A stretch of DNA of 64,000 nt from Bin87 sp965261925 (lineage in GTDB: Bacteria; Chloroflexota; Dehalococcoidia; Lucifugimonadales; UBA3495), in NCBI GenBank assembly GCA_965261925.1, contig OZ253486.1, forward strand, positions 372,001-436,000, read 5' to 3'. The notes under the pieces are model-generated. The model made no database searches. It saw only the letters and a list, made by a program, of their open reading frames with translations, and was not told where the DNA came from. This document shows positions 8,367-16,176 of the stretch, piece after piece. Each line of letters starts with the position of its first letter. Position 1 is the first letter of the stretch. Position numbers and translations under genes: made by a program.

Positions 8367-9944
8367 ATGACCAAAGTACTGATTACCGATAATGTGGCCG
8401 CCGAAGGCATTGACCTGCTGAAAAAGCACGTCCCGGTGGATGTCAAGCGCGGCCTCTCCCCCGACGAACTCATCGCGACCATCCCCGGGTACGATGCCCT
8501 AGTGGTGCGCAGCGAGACCAAGGTAACCGAACCGGTGATCGCAGCCGGCGGGGACCTCAAGGTCATCGCCCGCGCCGGCATCGGCGTCGACAACATCGAC
8601 CTGGACGCGGCGACCCGCGCCGGCGTCGCGGTGGTCAACGCCCCGATCGGAAACACCGTAGCCGCCGCCGAGCACACCGTAGCCCTGATGCTGGCCCTCG
8701 CGCGGAACGTGCCGCAGGCTTATGCATCCATGAAGGACGGCCAGTGGCAGCGCTCCGCCTTCATGGGTATCGAGGTGCGCAACAAGACGTTGGGCATCGT
8801 CGGCCTGGGCCGCGTCGGCTCCGAAGTGGCCCGCCGCGCCGCCAGCTTCGGCATGCGCCTGATCGCCTACGATCCCTTCGTCGCCCCCGATTTCGCGGCC
8901 CGGATGGGTGTGACGGTCGTGTCCCTCGACGAGTTGCTGGCACAGGCTGATTTCATCACCCTGCACACTCCGCTGACTGCCGGCACGACCAGGCTGATTT
9001 CCGCGCCTCAATTGGCGCAGATGAAGCCCGGCGCGCGCCTGATAAACGTTGCCCGCGGCGAGCTGGTGGACGATGACGCGCTGCTGGACGCGCTGGAAAG
9101 CGAACACCTGGCCGGCGCCGCCCTGGACGTTTTCACCAACGAACCTCCCGGCGACCTGCCCCTGCTGAAACACCCCAATCTCGTCGCCACGCCGCACCTG
9201 GGAGCGTCAACTCAGGAGGCCCAGCGCGAGGTTGCCATTGAGGCCGCCGAGCAGGTGCTGGCCGTGCTGGAAGGCAAGCCGGCGCGCAACACCGTCAACG
9301 CACCCTTCGTACCTCCCGAAGTCCACGCGATCCTGGCCCCTTACGTTCCCGTCGCGTCTATGGTGGGCCGCCTGCTCACCAGCATGGCGCGAGGGCAGTT
9401 CATCGGCATCACCATCCGGTACCAGGGCGAGATTGCCGAGCACAGTACCGCCATCCTGAAAGCTGCGGCGCTGGTCGGCCTGCTGGGGCAGGTCAGCGGC
9501 GAGGCGGTCAACATGATCAACGCTCCCGTGCTGGCGCAACAGCGCGGGTTGCAGATCACCGAGCAGACCTCCGGTGACAGCCGGGAGTACGCGAGCCTCA
9601 TCACCGCGACGCTGCACACCACCGGCGACGACATCACCATCGCCGGCACCTCCCTGCGCGACGAGCCGCACCTGGTGCGCGTGAACGAGTACTGGATGGA
9701 CGTTGCGCCATCGGCGTCCTACCTGATGTTCGTGGACAATCAGGACCAACCCGGCGTGGTGGGCGCGGTGGGAACCGTGGCCGGCCGGCACAACGTCAAC
9801 ATCAGCTTCATGGAAGTCGGGCGGATCGCTCCGCGCGGCCAGGCGATGATGGTGCTGGGCCTAGACGACCCGGTGTCTCCGGAGGCATTGGACGCCATCA
9901 AGGCCCTGCCGCAGGTGGACGACGCCCGGGTGGTGGCGATGTAG
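8367..9944 (+). CDS. serA: D-3-phosphoglycerate dehydrogenase
   Basis: 525 residues, the length of the long (type I) SerA. It oxidises 3-phosphoglycerate to 3-phosphohydroxypyruvate with NAD+, the first step of serine synthesis, in the cytoplasm. The catalytic and NAD domains carry GLGRVGSEVARR (Rossmann loop), the NVARGELVDDDAL segment with the substrate Arg, and TPHLGASTQEAQ with the catalytic His. An intervening domain (about residues 320-445) and a C-terminal ACT domain (YLMFVDNQDQPGVVGAVG, about 452 to the end) follow, the latter implying allosteric control by serine. The start is ATG 8367, where the protein begins MTKVLITDNV as homologues do; the frame is open 123 bases further up without similarity. 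It appears to be monocistronic, with no serB or serC nearby. Confidence 0.96.
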   Translation: MTKVLITDNVAAEGIDLLKKHVPVDVKRGLSPDELIATIPGYDALVVRSETKVTEPVIAAGGDLKVIARAGIGVDNIDLDAATRAGVAVVNAPIGNTVAAAEHTVALMLALARNVPQAYASMKDGQWQRSAFMGIEVRNKTLGIVGLGRVGSEVARRAASFGMRLIAYDPFVAPDFAARMGVTVVSLDELLAQADFITLHTPLTAGTTRLISAPQLAQMKPGARLINVARGELVDDDALLDALESEHLAGAALDVFTNEPPGDLPLLKHPNLVATPHLGASTQEAQREVAIEAAEQVLAVLEGKPARNTVNAPFVPPEVHAILAPYVPVASMVGRLLTSMARGQFIGITIRYQGEIAEHSTAILKAAALVGLLGQVSGEAVNMINAPVLAQQRGLQITEQTSGDSREYASLITATLHTTGDDITIAGTSLRDEPHLVRVNEYWMDVAPSASYLMFVDNQDQPGVVGAVGTVAGRHNVNISFMEVGRIAPRGQAMMVLGLDDPVSPEALDAIKALPQVDDARVVAM

Positions 9945-10012
9945 TCTCGCATTTGGACTGCGTCAGAACAGCGTAGTTTGCCGACCTTCGTGGACTGGTG
10001 TAGTTTAGGTGT

Positions 10013-10216
10013 ATGGCACGCACCAACGTGAATATCGACGATGCAGCATGCGCCGAGGTCATGCGGCGTTATCGGCTTGCCACCAAGCGCGACGCGATCA
10101 ACTTCGCCTTGCGGACGTTGGCGGCTAAACCTGCCTCCGTTGATGAAGCCCGCTCCTTTCGGGGGATCGGATGGGAGGGTGACCTCGACGCAATGCGTTC
10201 CTACCGCGCCCCGTGA
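10013..10216 (+). CDS. VapB-family antitoxin
   Basis: 67-residue protein beginning ARTNVNIDD, followed by a helix-turn-helix-like RLATKRDAINFALRTLA segment. This matches the ribbon-helix-helix N-terminus of VapB antitoxins that pair with PIN-domain toxins. The acidic and aromatic C-terminal tail (RSFRGIGWEGDLDAMR) is the part that typically plugs the toxin active site. Its stop codon overlaps the toxin start by four bases. In such pairs antitoxin and toxin-antitoxin complexes repress their own promoter; no operator can be assigned here. Confidence 0.85.
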   Translation: MARTNVNIDDAACAEVMRRYRLATKRDAINFALRTLAAKPASVDEARSFRGIGWEGDLDAMRSYRAP

Positions 10217-10608
10217 TACTGATCGACACCTCAGCGTGGGTAGAGTTCTTGCGTGACACGGGAACCACGGTCAGCGACGTGGTCCATGAACTGCTGATGG
10301 AAGAGATTGCCGTATGTGACGCGGTGCGAATGGAGGTGTTGGCCGGGGCTCGGGACGAATCGCACTTGTCGAGTCTTCGACGACTGCTGGCGCGGGCAGC
10401 AGTGATACCAACCCTGACGACGGACTACGATGATGCCGCCGCGCTCTACCGTCGTTGCCGCCGCCGGGGAGAGACCGTCCGCAAGCTGGTGGATTGCCTC
10501 ATTGCAGCTACCGCCATACGCGCTGGCGCCACCGTTCTGCATAACGACGCCGACTTCGACACGCTTGCCCGTCACACGGAACTGCGCATCTACAGCGTTG
10601 AATACTGA
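10213..10608 (+). CDS. VapC-like PIN-domain toxin
   Basis: 131-residue PIN-domain ribonuclease, the toxin of a type II toxin-antitoxin pair. The acidic metal-binding residues are all present: Asp5 in LIDTSAW, Glu41 in RMEVLAG, Asp94 in LVDCLIAATA, and Asp112/Asp114 in HNDADFD, so the protein should be catalytically competent. VapC toxins usually cleave tRNA or rRNA. The GTG start overlaps the antitoxin stop as GTGA, implying translational coupling. The pair sits between serA and a ketopantoate-reductase-like gene without relation to either. Confidence 0.92.
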   Translation: MILIDTSAWVEFLRDTGTTVSDVVHELLMEEIAVCDAVRMEVLAGARDESHLSSLRRLLARAAVIPTLTTDYDDAAALYRRCRRRGETVRKLVDCLIAATAIRAGATVLHNDADFDTLARHTELRIYSVEY

Positions 10609-10687
10609 GCTCGGCCGTCACCGGCCATAGACAAAACCGCCTTTCCACCTACAAAATGCCGCACCACCACCCACTGGAGATAACATC

Positions 10688-11740
10688 ATGGCAGACCGCA
10701 TCGTAATCATGGGTCCCGGCGCCGTCGGCAGCTACGTGGGCGCTTTCCTCGTCCAGGCCGGCGAGGACGACATCACCTTCATCGACATGTGGCCCGAGCA
10801 CGTTGAAAAGATGCGCGCCGAGGGCCTCCGCGCCAGCGGCAGCCAGGGCGACTTCACCGTGCCCGTCAACGCCATGCACCTGACGGACGCCCAGAATATC
10901 ACCGAGCCCTTCGACTACGCCTTCATCACCGTCAAGTCCTACGATACCGAGTGGGCCACCCACTTCGTCAAGCGGTACGTCAAGGACGACGGCGCGTTCG
11001 TGTCCATCCAGAATTGCTGGAATGACCCCACCATCGCCAACATCGTCGGCGAGGACCGCCAGTTGGGCTGCATCGCCTCGCACATCGAGGTTGCCCTCTG
11101 GGAGCCGGCCCACGTCAACCGCGGCGGCGCGCCGGGTCGCGACCACGGCCACACCGTGTTCCGTGTCGGAGAGTACACCGGAGCGATCACACCCCGTTCC
11201 GAAGCGCTGGCCGCCAAGCTGGACCACATCGATGCCGCCTACGCCACCGACAACCTGCCCGGCGAGCGCTGGGCCAAGCTGTGCCAGAACGGCATGGGCA
11301 ACGCCATCTCCGCCATGAGCCAGTTGGGCAGCCAGGAGATGGCCGGCGACGACAGGATCCGCCGCATCCGCATCAACCTGGCCAAAGAAGGCGCGCAGGT
11401 CGGCCTGGCCCAGGGACTCCGGGTGGTGGAGATCAACGGCACCCCCGCCGAGTTCTGGGCGGACGCGGACCGGGGCGACGTGTTCGAGGAGCTGGACGGG
11501 AAACTGTCCGAGGCCGGCGGCCGGGTGAACTGGCTCGCCTCCATGGCCCAGGACGTGCACAAGCGCCGCAAATCGGAAGTCGATTTCATGAACGGTCTCA
11601 TCTGCGAAAAGGGCAGGGAGACCGGCGTCGCCACCCCCTACCACGACGCCATCGTTGAGGCCATGCGGCTGGTGGACAGCAAGGCGATTGCTCCGGGTCC
11701 TGAAAACGTGGACCGCGTAGTCCGCGCGATCGAGGGTTAG
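10688..11740 (+). CDS. Ketopantoate reductase family protein
   Basis: 350-residue NAD(P)H-dependent dehydrogenase of the ApbA/PanE superfamily. The N-terminal Rossmann motif GPGAVGSYVG (residues 9-18) and the central FITVKSYDT segment, corresponding to the conserved VK-x(Y/T) of the family, are clear. The C-terminal half carries the helical dimerisation domain with KLCQNGMGNAISAM. It is longer than bona fide PanE (about 300), and related paralogues act on other 2-oxo acids, so pantothenate synthesis is not assumed. It is followed by an unknown gene and a carbonic anhydrase on the same strand. Confidence 0.85.
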   Translation: MADRIVIMGPGAVGSYVGAFLVQAGEDDITFIDMWPEHVEKMRAEGLRASGSQGDFTVPVNAMHLTDAQNITEPFDYAFITVKSYDTEWATHFVKRYVKDDGAFVSIQNCWNDPTIANIVGEDRQLGCIASHIEVALWEPAHVNRGGAPGRDHGHTVFRVGEYTGAITPRSEALAAKLDHIDAAYATDNLPGERWAKLCQNGMGNAISAMSQLGSQEMAGDDRIRRIRINLAKEGAQVGLAQGLRVVEINGTPAEFWADADRGDVFEELDGKLSEAGGRVNWLASMAQDVHKRRKSEVDFMNGLICEKGRETGVATPYHDAIVEAMRLVDSKAIAPGPENVDRVVRAIEG

Positions 11741-11824
11741 ACTCCGAAAGGAAACCGGATCAGTCCCCATCAATCCACCAGTGAGACCGTCCCCTGTCGA
11801 CACGACCCGCACCCGGAGGATGAG

Positions 11825-12307
11825 ATGTACATCACTGTAGAACCCGCCGGCCTGATGATGCACACGGTCAAGCTGGTGTTCGATCCGTCCGACCCGGCCC
11901 GCGAGGACCAGCAGGTGCGCGACTATCTCAGCGAGCACGAGCTGGAACCACGCTACCACTGGTTCGCCGAAATCGAGGGCCTCGAGGGCCGCGAATGCGA
12001 AATCATGCAGTTCGGCGGCTGCTATCTCGGCCGGAACCTCCAGAACATCGGCGTCATCCAGCGTCGGGTCGTGGAGGACGAACTGCTCGGCGCGGAGATC
12101 GACCGGCATATCGCCGACGGCAGTCTCACCGCGTTGGCTTCAGCTAACCACGAGGAACGCCAGGACACCGTTACGGCCCTGATCGAAGAGTTCCGCGTTG
12201 AAGAGAGCTTCGGCCAGGACGACTCCGGCGAACTGCGGGCGACTATTGACACCGCCGCCCTGCAGGACGCGATGGCACGCGTGCTGGCCGCTGCTCGGGC
12301 GGAGTGA
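11825..12307 (+). CDS. Uncharacterised protein
   Basis: 160-residue soluble, acidic protein that I do not recognise. It begins YITVEPAGLMMHTVKLVFD; the middle contains CEIMQFGGCYLGRNLQNIG, and the C-terminal half is predicted helical and rich in Glu, Asp and Ala. No signal peptide or membrane segment is seen. GGAGGA lies 4 bases before the ATG. Its stop codon overlaps the GTG of the carbonic anhydrase gene (GTGA at 12304-12307), indicating translational coupling. Evidence that it is a real gene is the good ribosome-binding site, high GC at third positions and the coupled start. Confidence 0.75.
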   Translation: MYITVEPAGLMMHTVKLVFDPSDPAREDQQVRDYLSEHELEPRYHWFAEIEGLEGRECEIMQFGGCYLGRNLQNIGVIQRRVVEDELLGAEIDRHIADGSLTALASANHEERQDTVTALIEEFRVEESFGQDDSGELRATIDTAALQDAMARVLAAARAE

Positions 12308-13053
12308 GACCGCGTGCGCCGCTGCTCACCGTCCTGCTGCTGATAACCCTATCCACTATGACCTGCGACGCCGGCCAAACGGAATGGGGCTACTCGGGGC
12401 CAGCAGGCCCGGAATACTGGGGCAATCTGTCCGACGAGTACAAGCTCTGCTCTGGAGGGGTTGAACAATCCCCCATCGACATCTCTGGCTATGAGACGAG
12501 CGATGGGCCCGCGATCGCATTTGAGTACGGCGGCCGCGCGGTTTCCGCTAGAAACACGGGCCACACCGTATACCTCGACTTCGAGCAAGGAAACGCGATA
12601 TCGATCGAAGACCGGCAGTACCAACTGCTCGGAGTACATTCCCATTCTCCTGGGGAACACCGGGTGGACGGAGAATCCTTCGCCGCCGAACTGCATCTGG
12701 TACATGAGGATGCCGAAGGCAACCTGGCGGTGATCGGCCTGCTGTTCCGGCTAGGTGAGCCCAGCCCTCTGGTCCAAGCCCTGCTCGACACGGCTCCGGA
12801 AACAGGAGCCACCGCACAACTGGGGTCTGGGGTGGACGCCGCCGATTTCGTCCCAGACCAACTCGACTACTACGGCTACGGCGGATCCCTGACCACGCCG
12901 CCCTGCACCGAGGGCGTCCGTTGGATCGTGATCCAATCCATCGGCGCCGTGTCGCCCGAACAGGTCGACCGGTTGCAGTCGTTGACCCACGGCCCCAACA
13001 ACCGCCCGCCGCAGCCCATCGGCCAGCGCGAGATCATCGCCGTCGCTGGCTAG
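12304..13053 (+). CDS. Alpha-class carbonic anhydrase, exported
   Basis: 249-residue alpha-type carbonic anhydrase, which interconverts CO2 and bicarbonate with a zinc ion. Hallmarks are EQSPIDI near 54-60, the zinc ligands His112 and His114 in VHSHSPGEH and His131 in ELHLVHED, and the GSLTTPPCTEGVRW signature near 200. The N-terminus is a hydrophobic signal (LLTVLLLITL) ending near Cys21, so it is exported, possibly as a lipoprotein, though the lipobox TMTC is weak. The GTG start is required for the signal peptide; ATG 12358 would remove it. It is coupled to the upstream unknown gene. Alpha-class enzymes in bacteria act in the periplasm or cell envelope. Confidence 0.92.
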   Translation: MRPRAPLLTVLLLITLSTMTCDAGQTEWGYSGPAGPEYWGNLSDEYKLCSGGVEQSPIDISGYETSDGPAIAFEYGGRAVSARNTGHTVYLDFEQGNAISIEDRQYQLLGVHSHSPGEHRVDGESFAAELHLVHEDAEGNLAVIGLLFRLGEPSPLVQALLDTAPETGATAQLGSGVDAADFVPDQLDYYGYGGSLTTPPCTEGVRWIVIQSIGAVSPEQVDRLQSLTHGPNNRPPQPIGQREIIAVAG

Positions 13054-13086
13054 TGGCGGCAATCCGGCGGCCGCGCGGACAGCAAA

Positions 13087-13160
13087 TGGAGCGGGCGATG
13101 GGAATCGAACCCACGTAGCCAGCTTGGAAGGCTGGGACTTTACCACTAAGCTACGCCCGC
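13087..13160 (-). tRNA. tRNA-Gly (TCC)
   Basis: 74-nt tRNA on the minus strand. Acceptor GCGGGCG pairs with CGCCCGC, the anticodon stem CCAGC/GCTGG encloses CTTCCAA with anticodon TCC, a standard TTCGATT T-loop is present, and the 3' CCA is encoded. It lies next to, but opposite to, the Thr-Tyr-Thr-tuf cluster. Confidence 0.95.
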
Positions 13161-13279
13161 TCAGTGCAATCATTATACCCCACCGTCCGGAGCGCCCCCC
13201 GGCGCTTGAGCCGCCCAAGAACCGCCGTTTCTGACCAGTGCTGAAACCGCCGGTTGGTGTTTAGGAACGCCGAAAACCG

Positions 13280-13308
13280 TTGACAATATTGGCGGTATTG
13301 CGTAACCT
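13280..13308 (+). promoter_or_regulatory. Candidate promoter for the tRNA-tuf cluster
   Basis: A perfect -35 TTGACA (13280-13285) is followed after 17 bases by TAACCT (13303-13308), a weak -10. It lies about 100 bases upstream of tRNA-Thr. A terminator-like hairpin follows at 13335, so transcripts from here may be attenuated. Confidence 0.45.
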
Positions 13309-13334
13309 ATTATTCGATCGGCGAAAACCGGAAG

Positions 13335-13361
13335 GCCCCGGAAGTTGCCGGGGCTTTTTTT
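13335..13361 (+). terminator. Rho-independent terminator-like hairpin before the tRNA cluster
   Basis: GCCCCGG pairs with CCGGGGC around a 6-nt loop, followed by seven T residues. It lies between the candidate promoter at 13280 and tRNA-Thr at 13410. It either attenuates the tRNA-tuf operon, ends a very short RNA, or ends upstream transcription from the carbonic anhydrase gene. Confidence 0.75.
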
Positions 13362-13409
13362 AGCGTATTGCACGGAATTTACCGGTCGGGCTCGACGAGC
13401 CAACCCCGC

Positions 13410-13485
13410 GCCCCGGTGGCGCAATTGGCAGCGCAGCCGATTTGTAATCGGCAGGTTAGGGGTTCGAGTCCCCTCTGGGGCTCCA
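13410..13485 (+). tRNA. tRNA-Thr (TGT)
   Basis: 76 nt with encoded CCA. Acceptor GCCCCGG pairs with CTGGGGC (one G-T pair), the anticodon stem CCGAT/ATCGG holds loop TTGTA with anticodon TGT, and the T-arm is GGGGTTCGAGTCCCC. It corresponds to thrU of the E. coli tufB cluster. Confidence 0.95.
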
Positions 13486-13531
13486 AAACGATATCAACGC
13501 AAAAGAACCATCTATCCGGGAGTTCTCACAT

Positions 13532-13616
13532 GGAGGGGTGGGTGAGTGGTTAAAGCCACCAGACTGTAAATCTGGCGCCCTGACGGGCTTCGCAGGTTCG
13601 AATCCTGCCCCCTCCA
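13532..13616 (+). tRNA. tRNA-Tyr (GTA)
   Basis: 85-nt class II tRNA with acceptor GGAGGGG/CCCCTCC, anticodon loop CTGTAAA (anticodon GTA), a long variable arm (CGCCCTGACGGGC region) and T-loop TTCGAAT. The CCA is not encoded. It corresponds to tyrU of the E. coli tufB cluster. Confidence 0.95.
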
Positions 13617-13644
13617 CCGCACAATTACTGACATAACCAACCAC

Positions 13645-13719
13645 GCCCAAGTAGCTCAGAGGTAGAGCACGTTCTTGGTAAGAACGGGGTCGGCGGTTCG
13701 ATTCCGCCCTTGGGCTCCA
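13645..13719 (+). tRNA. tRNA-Thr (GGT)
   Basis: 75 nt with encoded CCA. Acceptor GCCCAAG/CTTGGGC, anticodon stem CGTTC/GAACG with loop TTGGTAA (anticodon GGT), T-loop TTCGATT. It corresponds to thrT, directly before tuf. Confidence 0.95.
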
Positions 13720-13788
13720 GGCGTCAGCAACCCGCTGGGGCATCCCGCGGGCAGAAGCGAAAATCAAAGCAAGGAGTAACCCGCCACC

Positions 13789-14973
13789 ATGGCTAAGCAA
13801 GTCTTCGACCGTACCAAGCCGCATGTCAACGTGGGCACCATCGGTCACGTTGACCATGGAAAGACCACCCTGACCGCCGCCATCACCAGAGTGCTGTCGG
13901 AAGAGGGCGGCGCCAACTTCCGCGGGATGGACGAGATCGACAACGCCCCCGAAGAAAAAGCCCGTGGCGTTACAATCGCTATCGCCCACGTGGAGTATGA
14001 GACCGGCTATCGGCATTATGCCCACGTCGACTGCCCCGGCCACGCCGACTACATCAAGAACATGATCACCGGCGCCGCGCAGATGGACGGCGCGGTCCTG
14101 GTAGTGTCGGCCCCAGACGGCCCGATGCCCCAGACCCGCGAGCATATCCTGCTGGCGCGCCAGGTTGAAGTGCCCTTCATCATTGTCGCCCTCAACAAGG
14201 TCGACATGATGGACGACGAAGAGCTCCTGGAGCTGGTTGAGCTCGAAGTTCGCGAGCTGCTCACCACCTACAACTTCCCCGGTGACGACACGCCCGTCGT
14301 CCGCGTCAGCGGACTCAAGGCTCTCGAGGGCGACGCCGAGGCCATGTCGGGAGTACGCCAGCTCGTCCAGACCATGGACGACTACATCCCGCAACCGGCC
14401 CGCGTGACCGACCGGCCCTTCCTGATGCCCATCGAGGACGTCTTCGGCATCAAGGGTCGCGGCACCGTGGTCACCGGCCGTGTCGAGCGTGGTCAGTTGA
14501 ACGTCGGCCAGGAGGTGGAGATCATCCGCTCCGGCGACGTCCGCAAGACCGTGGCCACCGGCCTGGAAATGTTCCACAAGCTGCTGAATACCACCGAAGC
14601 CGGCGATGCCGTGGGCGTGCTGCTGCGCGGCGTGGACCGCGACGAAGTCGAACGCGGCCAGGTCCTGGTTGCCCCCGGCTCCATGCGCCCGTACAAGAAG
14701 GCCGAGGCCGAGGTGTACGTGCTGAGCCAGTCGGAAGGCGGTCGGCATACTCCCTTCTTCACCGGTTACAAGCCCCAGTTCTACATCCGCACCAGCGACA
14801 TCACCGGCGAAATTGCCCTGCCCGACGGGGTGGAAATGGTTATGCCCGGTGACAACATCACCATGACCGTGAACCTCATCACCCCGATCGCCGTCGAAGA
14901 AGGCCTCCGCTTCGCGATCCGCGAAGGTGGTCGCACCGTCGGCGCCGGCGTGTTCACCCGATTGCTGGAGTGA
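13789..14973 (+). CDS. tuf: Translation elongation factor Tu
   Basis: 394-residue EF-Tu, the GTPase that delivers aminoacyl-tRNA to the ribosome. The G domain (about 1-205) carries GHVDHGKTT at about 19-27, the switch region RGVTIAIAHVEY, DCPGHADY and NKVDMMDD; domains 2 and 3 follow with normal length. AAGGAG lies about 12 bases upstream. Three tRNA genes immediately precede it, reproducing the ancient thrU-tyrU-thrT-tufB arrangement, and rpmG follows after 4 bases, so it is part of the long translation operon. A short CCCGC/GCGGG hairpin lies between tRNA-Thr and tuf, perhaps a processing site. Confidence 0.99.
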   Translation: MAKQVFDRTKPHVNVGTIGHVDHGKTTLTAAITRVLSEEGGANFRGMDEIDNAPEEKARGVTIAIAHVEYETGYRHYAHVDCPGHADYIKNMITGAAQMDGAVLVVSAPDGPMPQTREHILLARQVEVPFIIVALNKVDMMDDEELLELVELEVRELLTTYNFPGDDTPVVRVSGLKALEGDAEAMSGVRQLVQTMDDYIPQPARVTDRPFLMPIEDVFGIKGRGTVVTGRVERGQLNVGQEVEIIRSGDVRKTVATGLEMFHKLLNTTEAGDAVGVLLRGVDRDEVERGQVLVAPGSMRPYKKAEAEVYVLSQSEGGRHTPFFTGYKPQFYIRTSDITGEIALPDGVEMVMPGDNITMTVNLITPIAVEEGLRFAIREGGRTVGAGVFTRLLE

Positions 14974-14977
14974 TCCC

Positions 14978-15148
14978 ATGGCTCGTAAATCCACCGACGC
15001 CCGGCAGGTCATCACGTTGCAGTGTACGGACTGCCGCGAGCGCAACTACTCGACCATCAAGAACCGCCGCAGTCATACCTCCCGTATGGAGTTGCGGAAG
15101 TATTGCAGCCGTTGCCAGGGCCATCAGGTCCACCGGGAAATAAGGTAA
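14978..15148 (+). CDS. rpmG: 50S ribosomal protein L33 (bL33)
   Basis: 56-residue zinc-ribbon form of bL33 with CTDC near residues 16-19 and CSRC near 42-45, the four-cysteine (zinc-binding) type rather than the cysteine-free type. The Lys/Arg-rich body KNRRSHTSRMELRKY contacts rRNA in the large subunit near the E site. It begins 4 bases after tuf and is followed by secE after 6 bases. tuf-rpmG-secE-nusG is the common bacterial order. Confidence 0.96.
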   Translation: MARKSTDARQVITLQCTDCRERNYSTIKNRRSHTSRMELRKYCSRCQGHQVHREIR

Positions 15149-15154
15149 CCTCCC

Positions 15155-15409
15155 GTGGCCCGCGCATCGACCAGACGACCGGCGCCGATCTCTCCCCGCG
15201 CTGTGGGGAGAGTCGGCCCGATCGGTTTCCTGCGGGAAACCGTCTCGGAGTTGCGGAAATCGGTTTGGCCGACTAAAGAGGAGACCGCTCGCCTCACCGC
15301 CGTGGTTATCGTGCTGGCGGTGGTGATGGGCTTCTTCCTCGGTCTGCTGGACCGGGCTTTCGACTTCGGCATGGGTTTCATCATCGGCCTGCGGGAACTG
15401 CCTTTCTGA
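15155..15409 (+). CDS. secE: Preprotein translocase subunit SecE
   Basis: 84-residue single-span SecE, which clamps SecY in the translocon. The conserved amphipathic helix FLRETVSELRKSVWPTKEE precedes one transmembrane helix (LTAVVIVLAVVMGFFLGLLDRAF), the short form found outside Enterobacteria. GTG start at 15155. It lies between rpmG and nusG, as in most bacteria. The Pro/Arg-rich N-terminus is variable in the family. Confidence 0.95.
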   Translation: MARASTRRPAPISPRAVGRVGPIGFLRETVSELRKSVWPTKEETARLTAVVIVLAVVMGFFLGLLDRAFDFGMGFIIGLRELPF

Positions 15410-15551
15410 TCTGCCCGGGGCTGGTCCGCCCGCAACTCGCGACCGGATCTTCGACGCCGCTCATGGAGCCGGCATCGACTGGAGCCGGCACCGATGGGAG
15501 CCGCGGGCGTAGCTTCAATTTGCCCTGTTTTCGCCCACTGAGATTGAAACA
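15410..15551 (+). other. secE-nusG intergenic region with short direct repeats
   Basis: 142 bases without a gene. They contain imperfect direct copies of GGAGCCGGCAYCGA (around 15466 and 15482) and a third partial copy GGGAGCCG. No strong promoter or terminator is seen. The nusG ATG has no clear Shine-Dalgarno, so translation may depend on local structure. Confidence 0.5.
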
Positions 15552-16112
15552 ATGACCACAACATATCCCGCCGACCTCCGCTGGTATATCGTCCATACCT
15601 ATACGGGCCAGGAGGACATGGTCAAGCGTAACCTTGACCTCCGCCGTCAGAGTTTGGGCATGGACGACCGGATCGCCCGAGTGGAGGTGCCGGCCGAAGA
15701 CGAAATCACCCGCAACAAGGGTGAACGGACCAAGCAACGTCGCAAGCTGTTCCCGGGCTATATCCTGGTGCAGATGGTGATGGATGACGAAGCCTGGTTC
15801 CTGGTGCGGAACACCACCGGGGTGACGGGTTTCATTTCGGCTGAGGAAGAGGGTGGAGACCGCCCGCGTCCGGTCCCGCTGGACGACCGTGAGGTCGACG
15901 ACATTCTGGATCGCGTCGCCTCCGGCGAGCCGCGCGCCGTCATTGGCATGGTTCACGGCGACACGGTGAGGATCTCCGAGGGCCCGTTCGCCGACATGCT
16001 GGGCCGGGTGGAGGAGGTGGACGAACACCGGGGACAGGTCACCGTTTTGATCTCCGTGTTCGGCCGCGAAACCCCGGTTGAGCTGGACTTCACCCAGGTG
16101 GAAAAGGCCTGA
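15552..16112 (+). CDS. nusG: Transcription termination/antitermination factor NusG
   Basis: 186-residue NusG, which binds the RNA polymerase clamp and couples transcription to Rho or the ribosome. The NGN domain starts with WYIVHTYTGQE and contains the FPGYILVQM strand. The C-terminal KOW domain carries VRISEGPFADMLGRVEEVDEHRGQV. The length is normal. It lies between secE and rplK, the canonical position. Confidence 0.98.
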   Translation: MTTTYPADLRWYIVHTYTGQEDMVKRNLDLRRQSLGMDDRIARVEVPAEDEITRNKGERTKQRRKLFPGYILVQMVMDDEAWFLVRNTTGVTGFISAEEEGGDRPRPVPLDDREVDDILDRVASGEPRAVIGMVHGDTVRISEGPFADMLGRVEEVDEHRGQVTVLISVFGRETPVELDFTQVEKA

Positions 16113-16176
16113 TCCCAGTCCCCGATAGCCCTACTCCGATCCCCGCGCATAAAATCAGGACAACCGGAGGCCTTTA

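Noticed and set aside
10649..12109. 486-residue minus-strand frame opposite the ketopantoate-reductase-like gene
   Set aside because: Antisense shadow of a gene with clear Rossmann motif.
13456..15045. 529-residue open frame on the minus strand opposite tuf and three tRNA genes
   Set aside because: It is the shadow of the high-GC tuf gene, runs through tRNA genes, and shows no family-like sequence.
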